64,000 nucleotides of DNA from Streptomyces qinglanensis (lineage in GTDB: Bacteria; Actinomycetota; Actinomycetes; Streptomycetales; Streptomycetaceae): positions 248,001-312,000 of the forward strand of contig NZ_FOGO01000009.1 of NCBI RefSeq assembly GCF_900111245.1. Direction: 5' to 3'. This document shows, piece by piece, positions 25,007-34,531 of this stretch. A program made the translations under genes and the position numbers. How positions within the stretch are numbered: the stretch's first letter is position 1; each line of letters begins with the position of its first letter. The notes beneath the pieces are model-generated. The model saw nothing but the letters and a program-made list of their open reading frames with translations. It searched no databases and had not been told where the DNA came from.

Positions 25007-25663
25007 TCACCCCGCGCGGCGGCGCACCCCGGGAGCGGCGGTGGCCAGCACCACCGCGAGCCCCCCGGCGAGCAGCGCGAAGGGCAGCGCCGCACCCGCC
25101 AGAGCCAGATACGGCAGCGCGGAAAGCCCCGCGACGAGGCAGTAGCAGGCACCCGCGAGGGAGAGGAAGCACTGGGTGCGGGGCGGTCCGTCCACGTTGA
25201 GGCGGACCACCAGCGCGGCGCACACCGCGGCCCACAGCGCCGCCCGCGGCTCACCGAAACTGCACGCGTCCCGGGCCGCCTCCGCCGCACGGAACCACCA
25301 CTGCGCGTCCAGAGCGTCCGCCATGCGGGGGAAGTCGGCCGCGTAATCGGGCAGTCGGGCGCCGCCGGGCACCCGGGCGCCGAAGGGCGCCACGTCCCGC
25401 CGGACGCACTCGGTGACCAGCAGCACCGCCGCGCCGAGCGCCTGTGCCAGGCCGGAACTCCACCCGACCGTCCAGGCCCGCAGCCGGACACCGCCCGGGA
25501 CTTCGGGCGGGCCGCCGCCTGGTGCTCCACCGCCCGGCGCTGCCGTCTCCGCCGCCGCTGCTCCGCCGGGTCCCGGTCCGGCATCCGCCGCCACCGCTGC
25601 TCCGCGGGGGCCCGCTCCGGCTTCCGCCGCCGCCCCGGCGGGTTCCGCCGCCTCCTGTGCCAC
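25007..25663 (-). CDS. Membrane protein at the end of the pilin operon
   Basis: A 218-aa protein; GTG 25663 is preceded by GAGGGAG and gives a sensible N-terminus (VAQEAAEPAGAAAEAG), whereas the longer open frame overlaps the OmpA gene. Residues 1-60 are Ala/Gly/Pro-rich. At least three hydrophobic helices follow (GLAQALGAAVLLVTECV, ALWAAVCAALVVRLNV, LALAGAALPFALLAGGLAVVLATA). No family recognised. The 137-bp gap to the OmpA gene means co-transcription is likely but not certain. Confidence 0.72.
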   Translation of the reverse strand: MAQEAAEPAGAAAEAGAGPRGAAVAADAGPGPGGAAAAETAAPGGGAPGGGPPEVPGGVRLRAWTVGWSSGLAQALGAAVLLVTECVRRDVAPFGARVPGGARLPDYAADFPRMADALDAQWWFRAAEAARDACSFGEPRAALWAAVCAALVVRLNVDGPPRTQCFLSLAGACYCLVAGLSALPYLALAGAALPFALLAGGLAVVLATAAPGVRRRAG

Positions 25664-25800
25664 GCCCGCACGCTCCCTCGGCCCGCCGTCCGTCCGCGGT
25701 CGGCCCGGGCCGCCCGGACCGGCTCCGCCATGATCGGACGCACCGTCCCGCCCCGCAAGAGGCCGCCGGGGCACCGGAGTCGGGCGGCGCGCGGTGCCGG

Positions 25801-26556
25801 TCAGTCCTTCTTGGGGAAGGACACCTCCACCCGGCGGTTCTTCGCGCGGCCCTCCTCGGTCCCGTTGTCGGCGACCGGGTAGTCCTCGCTGTAGCCCCGC
25901 ACGTTGAAGCTGACCTCGGAGCCCAGCTTCCGGGCCAGCGCCGTCTGGACGGCTGTCGCGCGCTTCTTGGAGAGCGTCTTGCCGTGCGCGTAGGTGCCGA
26001 GGTCGTCGGTGAAGCCGAAGACGTTGACCTCCGTGCTGCCCTGCTTCTCGATCTCGTCCGCGATGGTCTCGATGCGGTCCTTGGCGCCGCTGCCGAGCTC
26101 GGCGCTGTTCTTGGCGAACAGCACCTCGGCCTGCAGAGTGAACTTCGTCTTCGCCGAGCTGTCCTCGCGGCGCTCCTCGCCCCCGAGGTCCTCGGTCACG
26201 AACTTGATGTCCAGCACCTTGGGCTCCGCGAGCTTCGCACCCGCGGCGAGGCGCAGCCCGTCGGCCTTCGCATCCACCCGCACGGGCTTCCCGGAGTCCT
26301 TGAAGTCGTCCGGCGGCGCGCTGAAGCCGGGGTCCCCCGGGCCCTTCTCGCCGGGGAGCGAGGGCGCCTGCCCGGTGGGGATGCCGGTGGGGTCGTCGGT
26401 GGGGTAGCGGGTCGCGATGTCCGGGACAGACGGAGTCGGCCCGGGGGTGGGGTCGTCCGCCCGCGCGGCGGGCGCCGTGATGCCCAGGACGAGGGCGGCG
26501 GAGGCGGACGAGGCAGCCGCGGCTCTGGCGGCGAGCTGCCACCGGGTGAAGCCCAT
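25801..26556 (-). CDS. OmpA-family peptidoglycan-binding exported protein
   Basis: A 251-aa protein with a signal peptide (about residues 1-33, cleavage near PAARA-DDP), a Pro/Thr-rich stretch, and a C-terminal OmpA-like domain (about 135-251). The domain motif is EVNVFGFTDDLGTYAHGKTLSKKRATAV followed by GRAKNRRVEVSF. It anchors to peptidoglycan. The ATG at 26556 lies 3 bp after the lipoprotein gene stop, with AGGGGAG before it. Its position in the Flp-TadG operon suggests it helps seat the pilus at the cell wall. Confidence 0.93.
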   Translation of the reverse strand: MGFTRWQLAARAAAASSASAALVLGITAPAARADDPTPGPTPSVPDIATRYPTDDPTGIPTGQAPSLPGEKGPGDPGFSAPPDDFKDSGKPVRVDAKADGLRLAAGAKLAEPKVLDIKFVTEDLGGEERREDSSAKTKFTLQAEVLFAKNSAELGSGAKDRIETIADEIEKQGSTEVNVFGFTDDLGTYAHGKTLSKKRATAVQTALARKLGSEVSFNVRGYSEDYPVADNGTEEGRAKNRRVEVSFPKKD

Positions 26557-26559
26557 CCC

Positions 26560-27194
26560 TCACTCCCCTTCAGAGATCGTCACACCGGCGGGAGGCATGT
26601 CCGCGATCTGGAACTCGACCTCGTCGTTGCCTTCCGGCGGAGCGGGGAACTGCGCGTACCAGGTCTTCGACTTCCCGGCGAGCACCGGCTGGCCGAACGA
26701 GGTGCACAGGCACCGTCCCTCGGTGTCCCTGAGGACGAGATAGCGCTTCTTGCCCTTCTTGTCGACGAGTTTGGCACCGGCGACCGACAGCTTGTTGCGC
26801 AGGGCGACTTCGGACTCGTTGCCCTCCCAGCCGGGTGCCACCCACGCCTTGCCGCCCCCGTTGGTCACCTTGCCGCTGATCGTCACGAAGCCGCCGGACT
26901 CGCGGCGGGCCGAGGTGATGGTGAGGGTGATGTCCTCGCCGCCCCGCACCTCCGCCAGCGGTTCGCCGTCCGCGGGGGCGCCGGAGCGTCCGCCGTCCGA
27001 GCCTCCGCCGCTCCCGTCGGCCTTTGCGGAGGACTGCGGCTCCTTGCCGTCGCCGTCTCCGCCGTCACCGCCCCCGCCGCACCCGGCGGTGACTGCCAGT
27101 CCGGCCGCGAGGGCCACCGCGGTCATGGTCCTGCGGACCCGCAGGACGCGCCGATGATTCATGGACCACTCGACTCTCGTTCGTCGTTCGCTCG

Positions 27195-27198
<4 letters not shown>
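26560..27198 (-). CDS. Lipoprotein of the pilin operon
   Basis: Up to 212 aa. ATG 27198 overlaps the TadG-like stop (ATGA); ATG 27162, which gives MNHRRVLRV, is an equally good start 36 bases on. A lipobox is evident (LAVTAGCGGGG), followed by a Gly/Asp/Ser linker. The beta-rich domain (ITLTITSARRESGGFVTISGKVTNGGGKAW) resembles DUF4352-like or immunoglobulin-like lipoprotein folds. A CLC pair (GRCLCTSFG) lies in the C-terminal third. Outer-face partner of the pilus; exact role unknown. Confidence 0.85.
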
Positions 27199-27961
<763 letters not shown>

Positions 27962-27965
<4 letters not shown>

Positions 27966-28165
27966 CCACCCAGCACGGCGGTCACCGCGTTGATGATGGC
28001 GCCGGAGATCAGCGAGTCGAGCCCCAGCGCCCGGATGGCCAGAATGATGCCCGCGACGAGGATGACGATCCCGGCGTATTCGATCGAGTTGGCGCCCCGG
28101 TCCCCGCCCCTGCCCCGCATCAGGGCGAGGCGGGTGCGGATGCGTCCGCGCGTGGCGTTCGGCAT
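27962..28165 (-). CDS. flp: Flp/Fap-type IVb pilin
   Basis: A 67-aa Flp pilin: a 27-residue basic leader, then the cleavage region GANSIEYAG with the conserved glutamate at position 3 of the IEYAG motif. One membrane helix follows (IVILVAGIILAIRALGL) with the short tail SLISGAIINAVTAVLGG. ATG 28165 has GGAGGAG upstream. First gene of the leftward operon with the TadG-like, lipoprotein and OmpA genes. It is the major pilus subunit, matured by the peptidase at 22689. Confidence 0.93.
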
Positions 28166-28996
28166 CGGGCTCTCCTCCGTTGCTGGCTGACTCGGTACCC
28201 CTGGAGGGATCCGCCCCCGGGTCGTTCCGGACGTTCGGGCCCACCCGCCCCGCACGGCGGCCGGTGCCGGGGCGGCAGCGGCGTGGTGTCACCTCGGCCC
28301 CCTCCTGCCGGTACCCCGCGGTGTAGCTAACAGTCGCTGTCCGAATGCAGACTGTGCCACAACTCATTGCGGCGGCGAAGGGGTGGACGGCAACAGGTGC
28401 CGCGAGCACGGCCGTAGGGGGTGCGGACGGACACGTTCCGGCATACCGGACGGCGGGGAGGGCGGGGAGTAAGCCGGACATGAACCGACGCCGCCTCCTC
28501 TCGACGGACCGTGGCGACAGGGCGAGCGGCGCAGAAGCGCGGGGAACACCCGTGCTGAGTGCGCGCGTTGAGCAGATGCGGGCCGCGGACGTACCGACCC
28601 TCACCATAGCGAGCGAGATGCCCCGCGCGCGCCCGTCGCAACCCCGCTTCTCCGCGCGACATACCTCCCGTACGTGAGGTAACGGGCATGTCGCCGACCG
28701 CTCGTCGCCGCACCACCACCCCTTCCAATGGTTCGCATGCGGAAAGCAGCCGAGGGGGAACACTGCACCGTGAGTCAGCTCACAACGGCTTCGAAAACAA
28801 CACGTCTCGTTTTTCACTTCCTTCGCACAGCACTTCGCTGTTCCCGCAGCACAGCCCAGGAATGCGATCAAGGAAAACATTCCGGACGTGAAATGCGCCG
28901 CAGTGGGGCGGAGATGACTCGGCGATCATTTTCTTGTGCGCCGGAAATATGTGTGCTTAAGGTGCCCGAGCTGTCGCGCCCGACGTGCGGCAGTTC
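28166..28996. other. Long intergenic region between the pilin operon and the Rpf riboswitch
   Basis: About 830 bp without a supportable gene. The right part (28780-28960) is clearly AT-richer than the surroundings and must hold the promoter of the Rpf transcript; the left part holds the flp promoter. Short open frames (for example at 28345 on + and 28327 on -) have no ribosome site and atypical composition. Confidence 0.55.
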
Positions 28997-29192
28997 GCAG
29001 CCGGACGCCGAGTCCTGCCGCTGGTCTGCGAGAACCCACCGTCGGCAGGAGCGGGGGAACCAGGTAAGTGCCCTCCGGGACCGATGTCCCGAGGGCTTGG
29101 GGTGAAGCCGTGACGGTGCCGCCGAAGAGGCGGACGTCGCGGCCGGGCTACTACTCCGGCCCGAATCCGACAGCTCACCTCGCAGGCGTAGG
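28997..29192 (+). promoter_or_regulatory. c-di-AMP riboswitch (ydaO-yuaA class)
   Basis: The leader carries the class hallmarks in order: paired arms GTCCTGCCG / CGGCAGGAG; GCGGGGGAACCAGGTAAGTG; a variable arm (CCTCCGGGAC / GTCCCGAGG); TTGGGGTGAAGCCGTG; a GCCGGGCTACTACTCCGGC arm; and the closing CCCGAATCCGACAGCTCAC. It ends 14 bases before the ATG of an Rpf-type hydrolase, the classic Streptomyces target of this switch. High c-di-AMP is expected to turn the gene off. Confidence 0.93.
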
Positions 29193-29206
29193 AGAGGGAC
29201 TCCCCT

Positions 29207-30424
29207 ATGTCTGGAAAGCATGCCCGAAAGTCCCGGAGCCGCCTCCGGCGCGGTGCCGTCCTGGCACTGACCGCAGGAGGCGCGGGTGTCGTACTGCCGC
29301 TGTTCGCGACCGGCAACGCCGACGCGGCTTCCGTCGACACGTGGGACAAGGTGGCCCAGTGCGAGTCGAGCGGCAACTGGCAGGCCAACACCGGCAACGG
29401 CTACTACGGCGGCCTGCAGTTCTCCCAGTCGAGCTGGGCCGCGGCAGGCGGCACCGCCTACGCCTCCCGCGCCGACCTGGCCACCAAGGACCAGCAGATC
29501 GCCGTCGCCGAGAAGCTCCTGAAGATGCAGGGCCCCGGCGCCTGGGCCTGCGCCGGAGCCGGCGGCCTGACCGCCGGCGGCCCCGCCGCCGACGTCCACC
29601 CCGACGGCGACCAGCCCCAGCCGCAGCAGAAGTCCACCCCCGAACAGGCCCGGCCCGAGAAACCCGAGCCGAAGCAGGCCGCCCCGCAGGACACGTCGGC
29701 CCGGTCCTACACCGTGGTCGGCGGCGACACCCTCTACGGGATCGCCACCTCGCACCAGGTGTCCGGCGGCTGGGAGGCCGTGTACGCGGCGAACCGCGCG
29801 GTGGTCGGCGGCGATCCGGACCTGATCCTGCCCGGCCAGCGCCTGTCGCTGCGGACGGAGGACGGCAAGGGAGACGTCGAGGAGAACGGCAAGGGGAACC
29901 ACAAGAACTCCGAGGCGGGCTCCGAGCCGCAGGGCGGCGCCGAGAACTCCGCCGCGCAGGACGCCGCGGGCCCGGCGGACGCCGCAGCCGGTCAGGCCGC
30001 CGCGTCCGAAACGGCGCAGGACGACTACGTGCGGCCGGTGCCGGGCGGGACCAGCACGCCCTACCGGGCCGCCGGCTCCAGTTGGTCCAGCGGGCACCAC
30101 ACGGGCGTCGACTTCTCGGCCGCCACCGGGACCCCGGTGCAGGCCGTGGCCGCGGGCGAGGTCGTGGCGGCGGGTGACGGCGGCGCCTACGGCAACCAGG
30201 TCGTCGTCCGGCACGCCGACGGGAAGTACAGCCAGTACGGCCACCTGTCCTCGCTCGCGGTCCGGGCCGGGCAGCAGGTCGACGCCGGGACGCGGCTGGG
30301 GCTGTCGGGTGCGACCGGCAACGTCACCGGTCCGCACCTGCACTTCGAGGTGCGGACCGGTCCGGGCTACGGCTCCGACGTGGACCCCGTCGCCTACCTG
30401 CGGGCACACGGCGTCTCTCTCTGA
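29207..30424 (+). CDS. Resuscitation-promoting-factor hydrolase with LysM and M23 peptidase domains
   Basis: A 405-aa secreted cell-wall hydrolase. Signal peptide residues 1-41 (cleavage near NADAA). Rpf transglycosylase domain about 41-118, catalytic glutamate in CESSGNW, with GYYGGLQFSQSSW. LysM about 165-216 (SYTVVGGDTLYGIATSHQV). A long acidic linker, then an M23/LytM endopeptidase domain about 290-400 with the zinc motifs HHTGVDF and HLHFEV plus YGHLS. One protein can thus cut both glycan and peptide. ATG 29207 has GGAGAGGGA upstream, inside the riboswitch platform. Acts in spore germination and exit from dormancy. Confidence 0.95.
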   Translation: MSGKHARKSRSRLRRGAVLALTAGGAGVVLPLFATGNADAASVDTWDKVAQCESSGNWQANTGNGYYGGLQFSQSSWAAAGGTAYASRADLATKDQQIAVAEKLLKMQGPGAWACAGAGGLTAGGPAADVHPDGDQPQPQQKSTPEQARPEKPEPKQAAPQDTSARSYTVVGGDTLYGIATSHQVSGGWEAVYAANRAVVGGDPDLILPGQRLSLRTEDGKGDVEENGKGNHKNSEAGSEPQGGAENSAAQDAAGPADAAAGQAAASETAQDDYVRPVPGGTSTPYRAAGSSWSSGHHTGVDFSAATGTPVQAVAAGEVVAAGDGGAYGNQVVVRHADGKYSQYGHLSSLAVRAGQQVDAGTRLGLSGATGNVTGPHLHFEVRTGPGYGSDVDPVAYLRAHGVSL

Positions 30425-30442
30425 GCCGCGGCACCACGCCCC

Positions 30443-30489
30443 CGAGCGCCCGGCGTCCGGCCCCCCGCGGGCCGGACGCCGGGCGCTCG
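30443..30489 (+). terminator. Very strong terminator of the Rpf gene
   Basis: A perfect 20-bp stem (30443-30462 with 30470-30489, beginning CGAGCGCCCGGCG) and a 7-base loop, starting 19 bp after the stop codon. Confidence 0.93.
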
Positions 30490-30492
30490 CGT

Positions 30493-30565
30493 ACCGGGCG
30501 GGCGCGCGGACCGGGCGGGCGCGCGGACCGGGCGGGCGCGCGGACCGGGCGGGCGCGCGGACCGG
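30493..30565. repeat. 17-bp GC tandem repeat, 4.3 copies
   Basis: Exact copies of ACCGGGCGGGCGCGCGG at 30493, 30510, 30527 and 30544, plus ACCGG. Lies between the Rpf terminator and the tadC stop codon; not coding. Confidence 0.97.
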
Positions 30566-30587
30566 AACGTAGGGGACGGGACCGGGC

Positions 30588-31484
30588 TCAGCCGCCCAGC
30601 ACCGCGCCGAAGTCCGTGTCGGAGCCCAGGATGAAGGTGGCGACGATGAGGATGAGGGTGCCGGGGAGCAGGAAGGCGATGGTGGTCATGGTGGCCTTGG
30701 GCACGGTCTTGGCCGCCTTGCGGCGTGCGTTCTGGGCATCGGTGCGGCGCATGTCGGTGGCGATCTGGATGAGCGTCTCGGCGATCGGGGCGCCGAGCTC
30801 CTCGCCCTGCTGCAGCGCGGTGACGAACTGGTCGACCTCGTCGCTGGCGTTGCGTGCGCGCAGCTCGTCGAACGCCTGGCGACGGCTGACGCCCATGTCC
30901 ATTTGGCGGAGCGTGATGCGCAGTTCGTCGGCCCACGGGCCGCGGTAGCGGTCGGCGACGCGCTCCAGCGCCTGCCGGAAACCGAGCCCGGCGGAGACCA
31001 CGACGGCCAGCACGTCCAGGAAGTCGGGCAGGGTGCGCTCGATGACGCGGCGCCGTTCCTTGATCGCCTGCCGGATGGCGAGATCGGCCGCGAACCAGCC
31101 GAAGGCCAGCACCAGCGCGGTGAAGAAGAGGCTGCCCGCCCACAGCCCCACCAGCCCCATGGCGAGCCCGAAGGCGCCGTAGACGGCGCGGCGGGCGGCG
31201 TACCGCTGGAGCGTGAGGCCGCCGGGGTTGCCGGCCTGGTCGATCCGGCGGCGCTTGGCCGCGACCTGCTTGGGGCCCATCAGCCGCAGCACCAGCGGGG
31301 CCAGCCGCATGCCGAGCCGGTCGACGGCGGCCTCCCCCGTCGAGGTGCGGGTGGCACCGACCTCCAGGGCCACGGCCAGGTCGGGCGGGAGCCTGGCCTC
31401 CGCGCGGTACATCCGGATGCCCAGAAAGGCGCCGAGGACGGCGAGCGCGCAGAGTGCGGCGAGTCCGAGAGCCAGCACGGTCAC
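30588..31484 (-). CDS. tadC: Tad pilus inner-membrane platform protein TadC
   Basis: A 298-aa type II secretion F-domain membrane protein. GTG 31484 overlaps the tadB stop (GTGA). Helices at the N-terminus (VLALGLAALCALAVLGAF), middle (YGAFGLAMGLVGLW, FFTALVLAFGWFA) and end (TTIAFLLPGTLILIVATFIL) flank the F-domain (TLPDFLDVLAVVVSAGLGFRQALERVA and FVTALQQGEELGAPIAETL). Forms the assembly platform with TadB. Last gene of the assembly operon. Confidence 0.95.
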   Translation of the reverse strand: MTVLALGLAALCALAVLGAFLGIRMYRAEARLPPDLAVALEVGATRTSTGEAAVDRLGMRLAPLVLRLMGPKQVAAKRRRIDQAGNPGGLTLQRYAARRAVYGAFGLAMGLVGLWAGSLFFTALVLAFGWFAADLAIRQAIKERRRVIERTLPDFLDVLAVVVSAGLGFRQALERVADRYRGPWADELRITLRQMDMGVSRRQAFDELRARNASDEVDQFVTALQQGEELGAPIAETLIQIATDMRRTDAQNARRKAAKTVPKATMTTIAFLLPGTLILIVATFILGSDTDFGAVLGG

Positions 31485-32476
31485 ACCTCTATCCGGCCGA
31501 GGCGGCGGATGACGAGGAACCCGGCGGCGAAGAGCCCGACGGCCACCACCATGGCGACCTGCCCGACCGGGCTGCCGGTCACCCGGGCCAGGGCGCCGGG
31601 CATCATCGAGTTCATCATCAGCATGGCGCCCAGGCCCAGCAGCGGGATGGTGAAGGCCGTCGCGTTGACCTCGGCGAGCATGGTGCGCACCTCGCGCCGG
31701 GTCTCCTTGCGCTCCTCCAGCGTGGTGGTGAGGTTGCGCAGCGAGGCCACGATGGTGCCTCCGGCCCGGTTGGCGAGGACGAGCGTGGTGACCAGGACGA
31801 CGAGTTCGCGCGAGGGCAGCCGCTCGGCGAGTTCGTTGAGCGCGTCGTCGACGGAGCGGCCGACGGCGAGCTGGTCGGTGACCAGCCGCAGCTCGTCGCC
31901 CGCGGGGGCCTCCAGCTCCTCGGCGGCCATGCCCAGTGCCGTGCGGAGTGCGAGTCCGGCAGAGGTGGCGTTCGCGAGGATGCGGGCGAGTTCGGGGAGC
32001 TGGCCGATGAACTGCTCGGTGCGGCGCTGCCGCTGGTGCGCCAGGAAGGCGTTGGCGGCCAGCACCCCGACGAGCCCGGCGATCGGCCCGAAGAACGGCG
32101 CGAGCACGGAGGACGCCAGCAGCCACAGCACGGCGACCAGGCCGGTCAGGTACACGACGTACTCGCCGGGTGTGAGGTCGAGTCCGGTCGCGGCGAGCTT
32201 CGCCTGGAGGCGGCGCCCCGCACCGGTGGCGCGCACCCGGCGGTCCACTCCGGCGAACCGCCGCCGCCCGCCGCCGGTGCCGGGCGGCAGCGCCGGTGCG
32301 GGGCCGCCGTCCCGGTCGAGCCGGTCGAGGAGGGCCCGGCGGCGGGCCCGCCCGGAGGCGTAGAGCAGCACGCCGGCGGCGGCCAGCAGACAGGCGGCCA
32401 GCGCGGCGCCGAGGGCGGTACCGGCGGCGGCGTCCAGCGCGAGCGGCGTGCCGTGCGGGCGCGGGGCGGGGGTCAC
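31481..32476 (-). CDS. tadB: Tad pilus inner-membrane platform protein TadB
   Basis: A 331-aa F-domain membrane protein: N-terminal helix about 18-42, a basic segment, two central helices (VVYLTGLVAVLWLLASSVL, GPIAGLVGVLAANAFL), the F-domain (QLPELARILANATSAGLALRTALGM ... VLVTTLVLANRAGGTIVASL) and a C-terminal helix (VAMVVAVGLFAAGFLVI). The GTG start overlaps the tadA stop by 4 bases and its own stop overlaps tadC, so three genes are translationally coupled. Confidence 0.95.
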   Translation of the reverse strand: MTPAPRPHGTPLALDAAAGTALGAALAACLLAAAGVLLYASGRARRRALLDRLDRDGGPAPALPPGTGGGRRRFAGVDRRVRATGAGRRLQAKLAATGLDLTPGEYVVYLTGLVAVLWLLASSVLAPFFGPIAGLVGVLAANAFLAHQRQRRTEQFIGQLPELARILANATSAGLALRTALGMAAEELEAPAGDELRLVTDQLAVGRSVDDALNELAERLPSRELVVLVTTLVLANRAGGTIVASLRNLTTTLEERKETRREVRTMLAEVNATAFTIPLLGLGAMLMMNSMMPGALARVTGSPVGQVAMVVAVGLFAAGFLVIRRLGRIEV

Positions 32477-33840
32477 ACCGCCTCCCGGGTGGCGAGCTGG
32501 TCCTCGGAGTGGGCGACGCCGAAGGCGGCGGGCACGGGTTCCCCGGCCAGCGAGAGCCGGTCGGCGACGCGGCGGGGCAGCGGCAGATGGGTGAACGTGC
32601 CGTGCACCCGGCCGTCGGGGCCCGTGGGCCGGGCTGCGAACCGGGAGACGGTCGCGATCTGGAAGGACTCGCGGCCGTGCGAGGCCAGCAGGGCGATCTC
32701 CACGATCCGGCGGGAGCCGTCCGGGAGCCGCGCGAGCTGGACGAGCACGTCCACGGCGGAGTTGATCTGGTCCTGGAGGGCGGCGAAGGGGACGTCGACC
32801 TCGGACATGGAGGCGAGCGTCTGGAGCCGCATCAGGGCGTCCTCGGCGCTGTTGGCGTGCACGGTGGCCAGGGAGCCGTCGTGACCGGTGGACATGGCCT
32901 GGAGCATGTCGAGGGTCTCGCCGCCGCGCACCTCGCCGACGATGATGCGGTCCGGGCGCATCCGCAGCGAGTTGCGCACCAGGTCGCGTACCGTCACCTG
33001 GCCCTTGCCCTCCACGTTGGGCGGCCGGGTCTCCAGCCGGATGACGTGCTGCTGCTGGAGTTGCAGTTCGGCGGCGTCCTCGACGGTGATGATCCGCTCG
33101 TGTTCGGGGATGAGCGCGGACTGCGCGTTGAGCAGGGTCGTCTTGCCGCTGCCGGTGCCGCCGGAGACGATCACGTTGAAGCGGGCCCGGATGAAGGCGG
33201 ACAGCAGCGCGAGCATGTGCTCGTCCAGCGTGCCGAGCCCGATCAGTTCGCCGAGCGAGTAGGCGCGCGGGAAGCGGCGGATGGTGAGGGTGGCGCCGGT
33301 CAGCGAGAGCGGCGGGATGATGACGTTGACCCGCTCCCCGGACGGCAGCCGCGCGTCCACCATCGGGTTGGACTCGTCCACCCGGCGGTTGACGGTGGAG
33401 ACGATGCGCTCGATGGTCTGCAGCAGTTGCTCCTCGGAGGCGAACCGTACGGGTACCTGCTCGACGCGCCCGCCCCGCTCGACGAAGACGTGGTCCGGCC
33501 CGTTGACCATGATCTCGGTGATCGAGCCGTCCTCCAGCAGCGGTTCGAGCACCCCCAGGCCGAGGGCCTCGTCCACCACGCGCCGGATCAGCAAAGTACG
33601 GTCGCCGGTCGCCAGGACCGGACCGTCCCGGCTGATGAGGTGGCCCAGCACCCGCTCCAGGCGGGCCCGGCGCTCGGCGGGGCTGAGGGCCGACATCTCG
33701 GCGAGGTCGATCTCCTCCAGCAGCTTGGCGCGGTAGGCCGGCACCAGGTGCCCGGTGCTGTCGGCCGCCGGCCCCGGCGCTCCGGCGGGGCCGGCGGCCG
33801 CGGGGTTCTCGTGCCCGGTGATGCGGGAGCGCAGACTCAT
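32473..33840 (-). CDS. tadA: Tad pilus secretion ATPase TadA/CpaF
   Basis: A 455-aa GspE/PilT-type hexameric ATPase that powers pilus assembly. N-domain about 30-170 (EIMVNGPDHVFVERGGR), Walker A GGTGSGKTTLL near residue 226, Asp box ITVEDAAELQL, Walker B RIIVGEVRGGE and His box STGHDGSLATVHAN are all present. ATG 33840. Coupled to tadB by a GTGA overlap; 52 bp after the TadE-like gene. Confidence 0.97.
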   Translation of the reverse strand: MSLRSRITGHENPAAAGPAGAPGPAADSTGHLVPAYRAKLLEEIDLAEMSALSPAERRARLERVLGHLISRDGPVLATGDRTLLIRRVVDEALGLGVLEPLLEDGSITEIMVNGPDHVFVERGGRVEQVPVRFASEEQLLQTIERIVSTVNRRVDESNPMVDARLPSGERVNVIIPPLSLTGATLTIRRFPRAYSLGELIGLGTLDEHMLALLSAFIRARFNVIVSGGTGSGKTTLLNAQSALIPEHERIITVEDAAELQLQQQHVIRLETRPPNVEGKGQVTVRDLVRNSLRMRPDRIIVGEVRGGETLDMLQAMSTGHDGSLATVHANSAEDALMRLQTLASMSEVDVPFAALQDQINSAVDVLVQLARLPDGSRRIVEIALLASHGRESFQIATVSRFAARPTGPDGRVHGTFTHLPLPRRVADRLSLAGEPVPAAFGVAHSEDQLATREAV

Positions 33841-33892
33841 GGACCGACCTCGCTCATTCCTGTCCTCTCCGTCGCGGCGGTCGTCCGGCTCA

Positions 33893-34525
33893 TCAGCGGC
33901 GCTCGCTCGGCATGGTCGCGGAGCGGGAGGCGGAGCCCAGGCTGTCCATCCCGGGGAGCAGGGACGGGATGGACACGGTCGCGGTGACCCGCACCTCCCC
34001 TGCGCCGTCCGCGCGCGTGAAGCTGCTGCGCTCCGCCGTCCAGTCGGACATGGCGGCCCGTCCGCCCGCCGCGTACCGGTCGGCCGTCTCCTCCCGGGAG
34101 GCCACCCGCGCCGCCGCCCGGGCGCCGGTGCCCGCCTGCTGGACGGCGTAGCCGACGATGCCGAGCTGGATGGCCGCCAGCGCCACGAGCAGCAGCAGCG
34201 GCAGCATCCCGGCGAACTCCAGCGCGCTGGAGCCGCGATCGGCTTCCCGGCCCCGCGTGCCGGAGCGGGGCCGGTGACGTCGCAGGCACCGAAGGTCCCC
34301 GCTCTCCCGGCGGCTTCGCGGACCCCGGACGAGCCGAACGTCCCCGCTCTCCCGGCGGCTTCGCGGACCCCGGACGAGCCGAACGTCCCCGCTCTCCCGG
34401 CGGCTTCGCGGACCCCGGATGACCCACGGGTCCCTGCTGCCCCGGCCGCTTCGCGGGTCCTGACGGCCCCGGCGGGCCCGCGGACCCCGGCCGTTCGGCA
34501 GGCCCCGGCAGGCGCTCCCCGGCAT
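33893..34525 (-). CDS. TadE-like pseudopilin with an N-terminal 15-residue repeat
   Basis: A 210-aa protein. The TadE domain begins about residue 97 (DRGSSALEFAG, then the helix MLPLLLLVALAAIQLGIVGY) and continues with QQAGTGARAAARVASREE. The first 95 residues are Arg/Gly/Pro-rich with three near-identical 15-residue units (RGPRSRRESGDVRLV). No ATG or GTG lies between the repeats and the TadE domain, and ATG 34525 has GGAGGAGGGG/GAGGGG before it, so the extension is probably translated. Sits 6 bp after the TadZ-TadE fusion stop. Confidence 0.83.
   Translation of the reverse strand: MPGSACRGLPNGRGPRARRGRQDPRSGRGSRDPWVIRGPRSRRESGDVRLVRGPRSRRESGDVRLVRGPRSRRESGDLRCLRRHRPRSGTRGREADRGSSALEFAGMLPLLLLVALAAIQLGIVGYAVQQAGTGARAAARVASREETADRYAAGGRAAMSDWTAERSSFTRADGAGEVRVTATVSIPSLLPGMDSLGSASRSATMPSERR
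34291..34425. repeat. 45-bp in-frame tandem repeat in the TadE-like gene
   Basis: Units at 34291-34335, 34336-34380 and 34381-34425 are nearly identical (last one degenerate at its end). At 45 bp each they preserve frame and encode the RGPRSRRESGDVRLV repeat. Confidence 0.93.
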
Positions 34526-34531
34526 GCCCCC

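Noticed and set aside
34291..34425. Possible CRISPR-like array
   Set aside because: Units are contiguous 45-bp copies with no unique spacers and lie in a coding frame; a tandem repeat.
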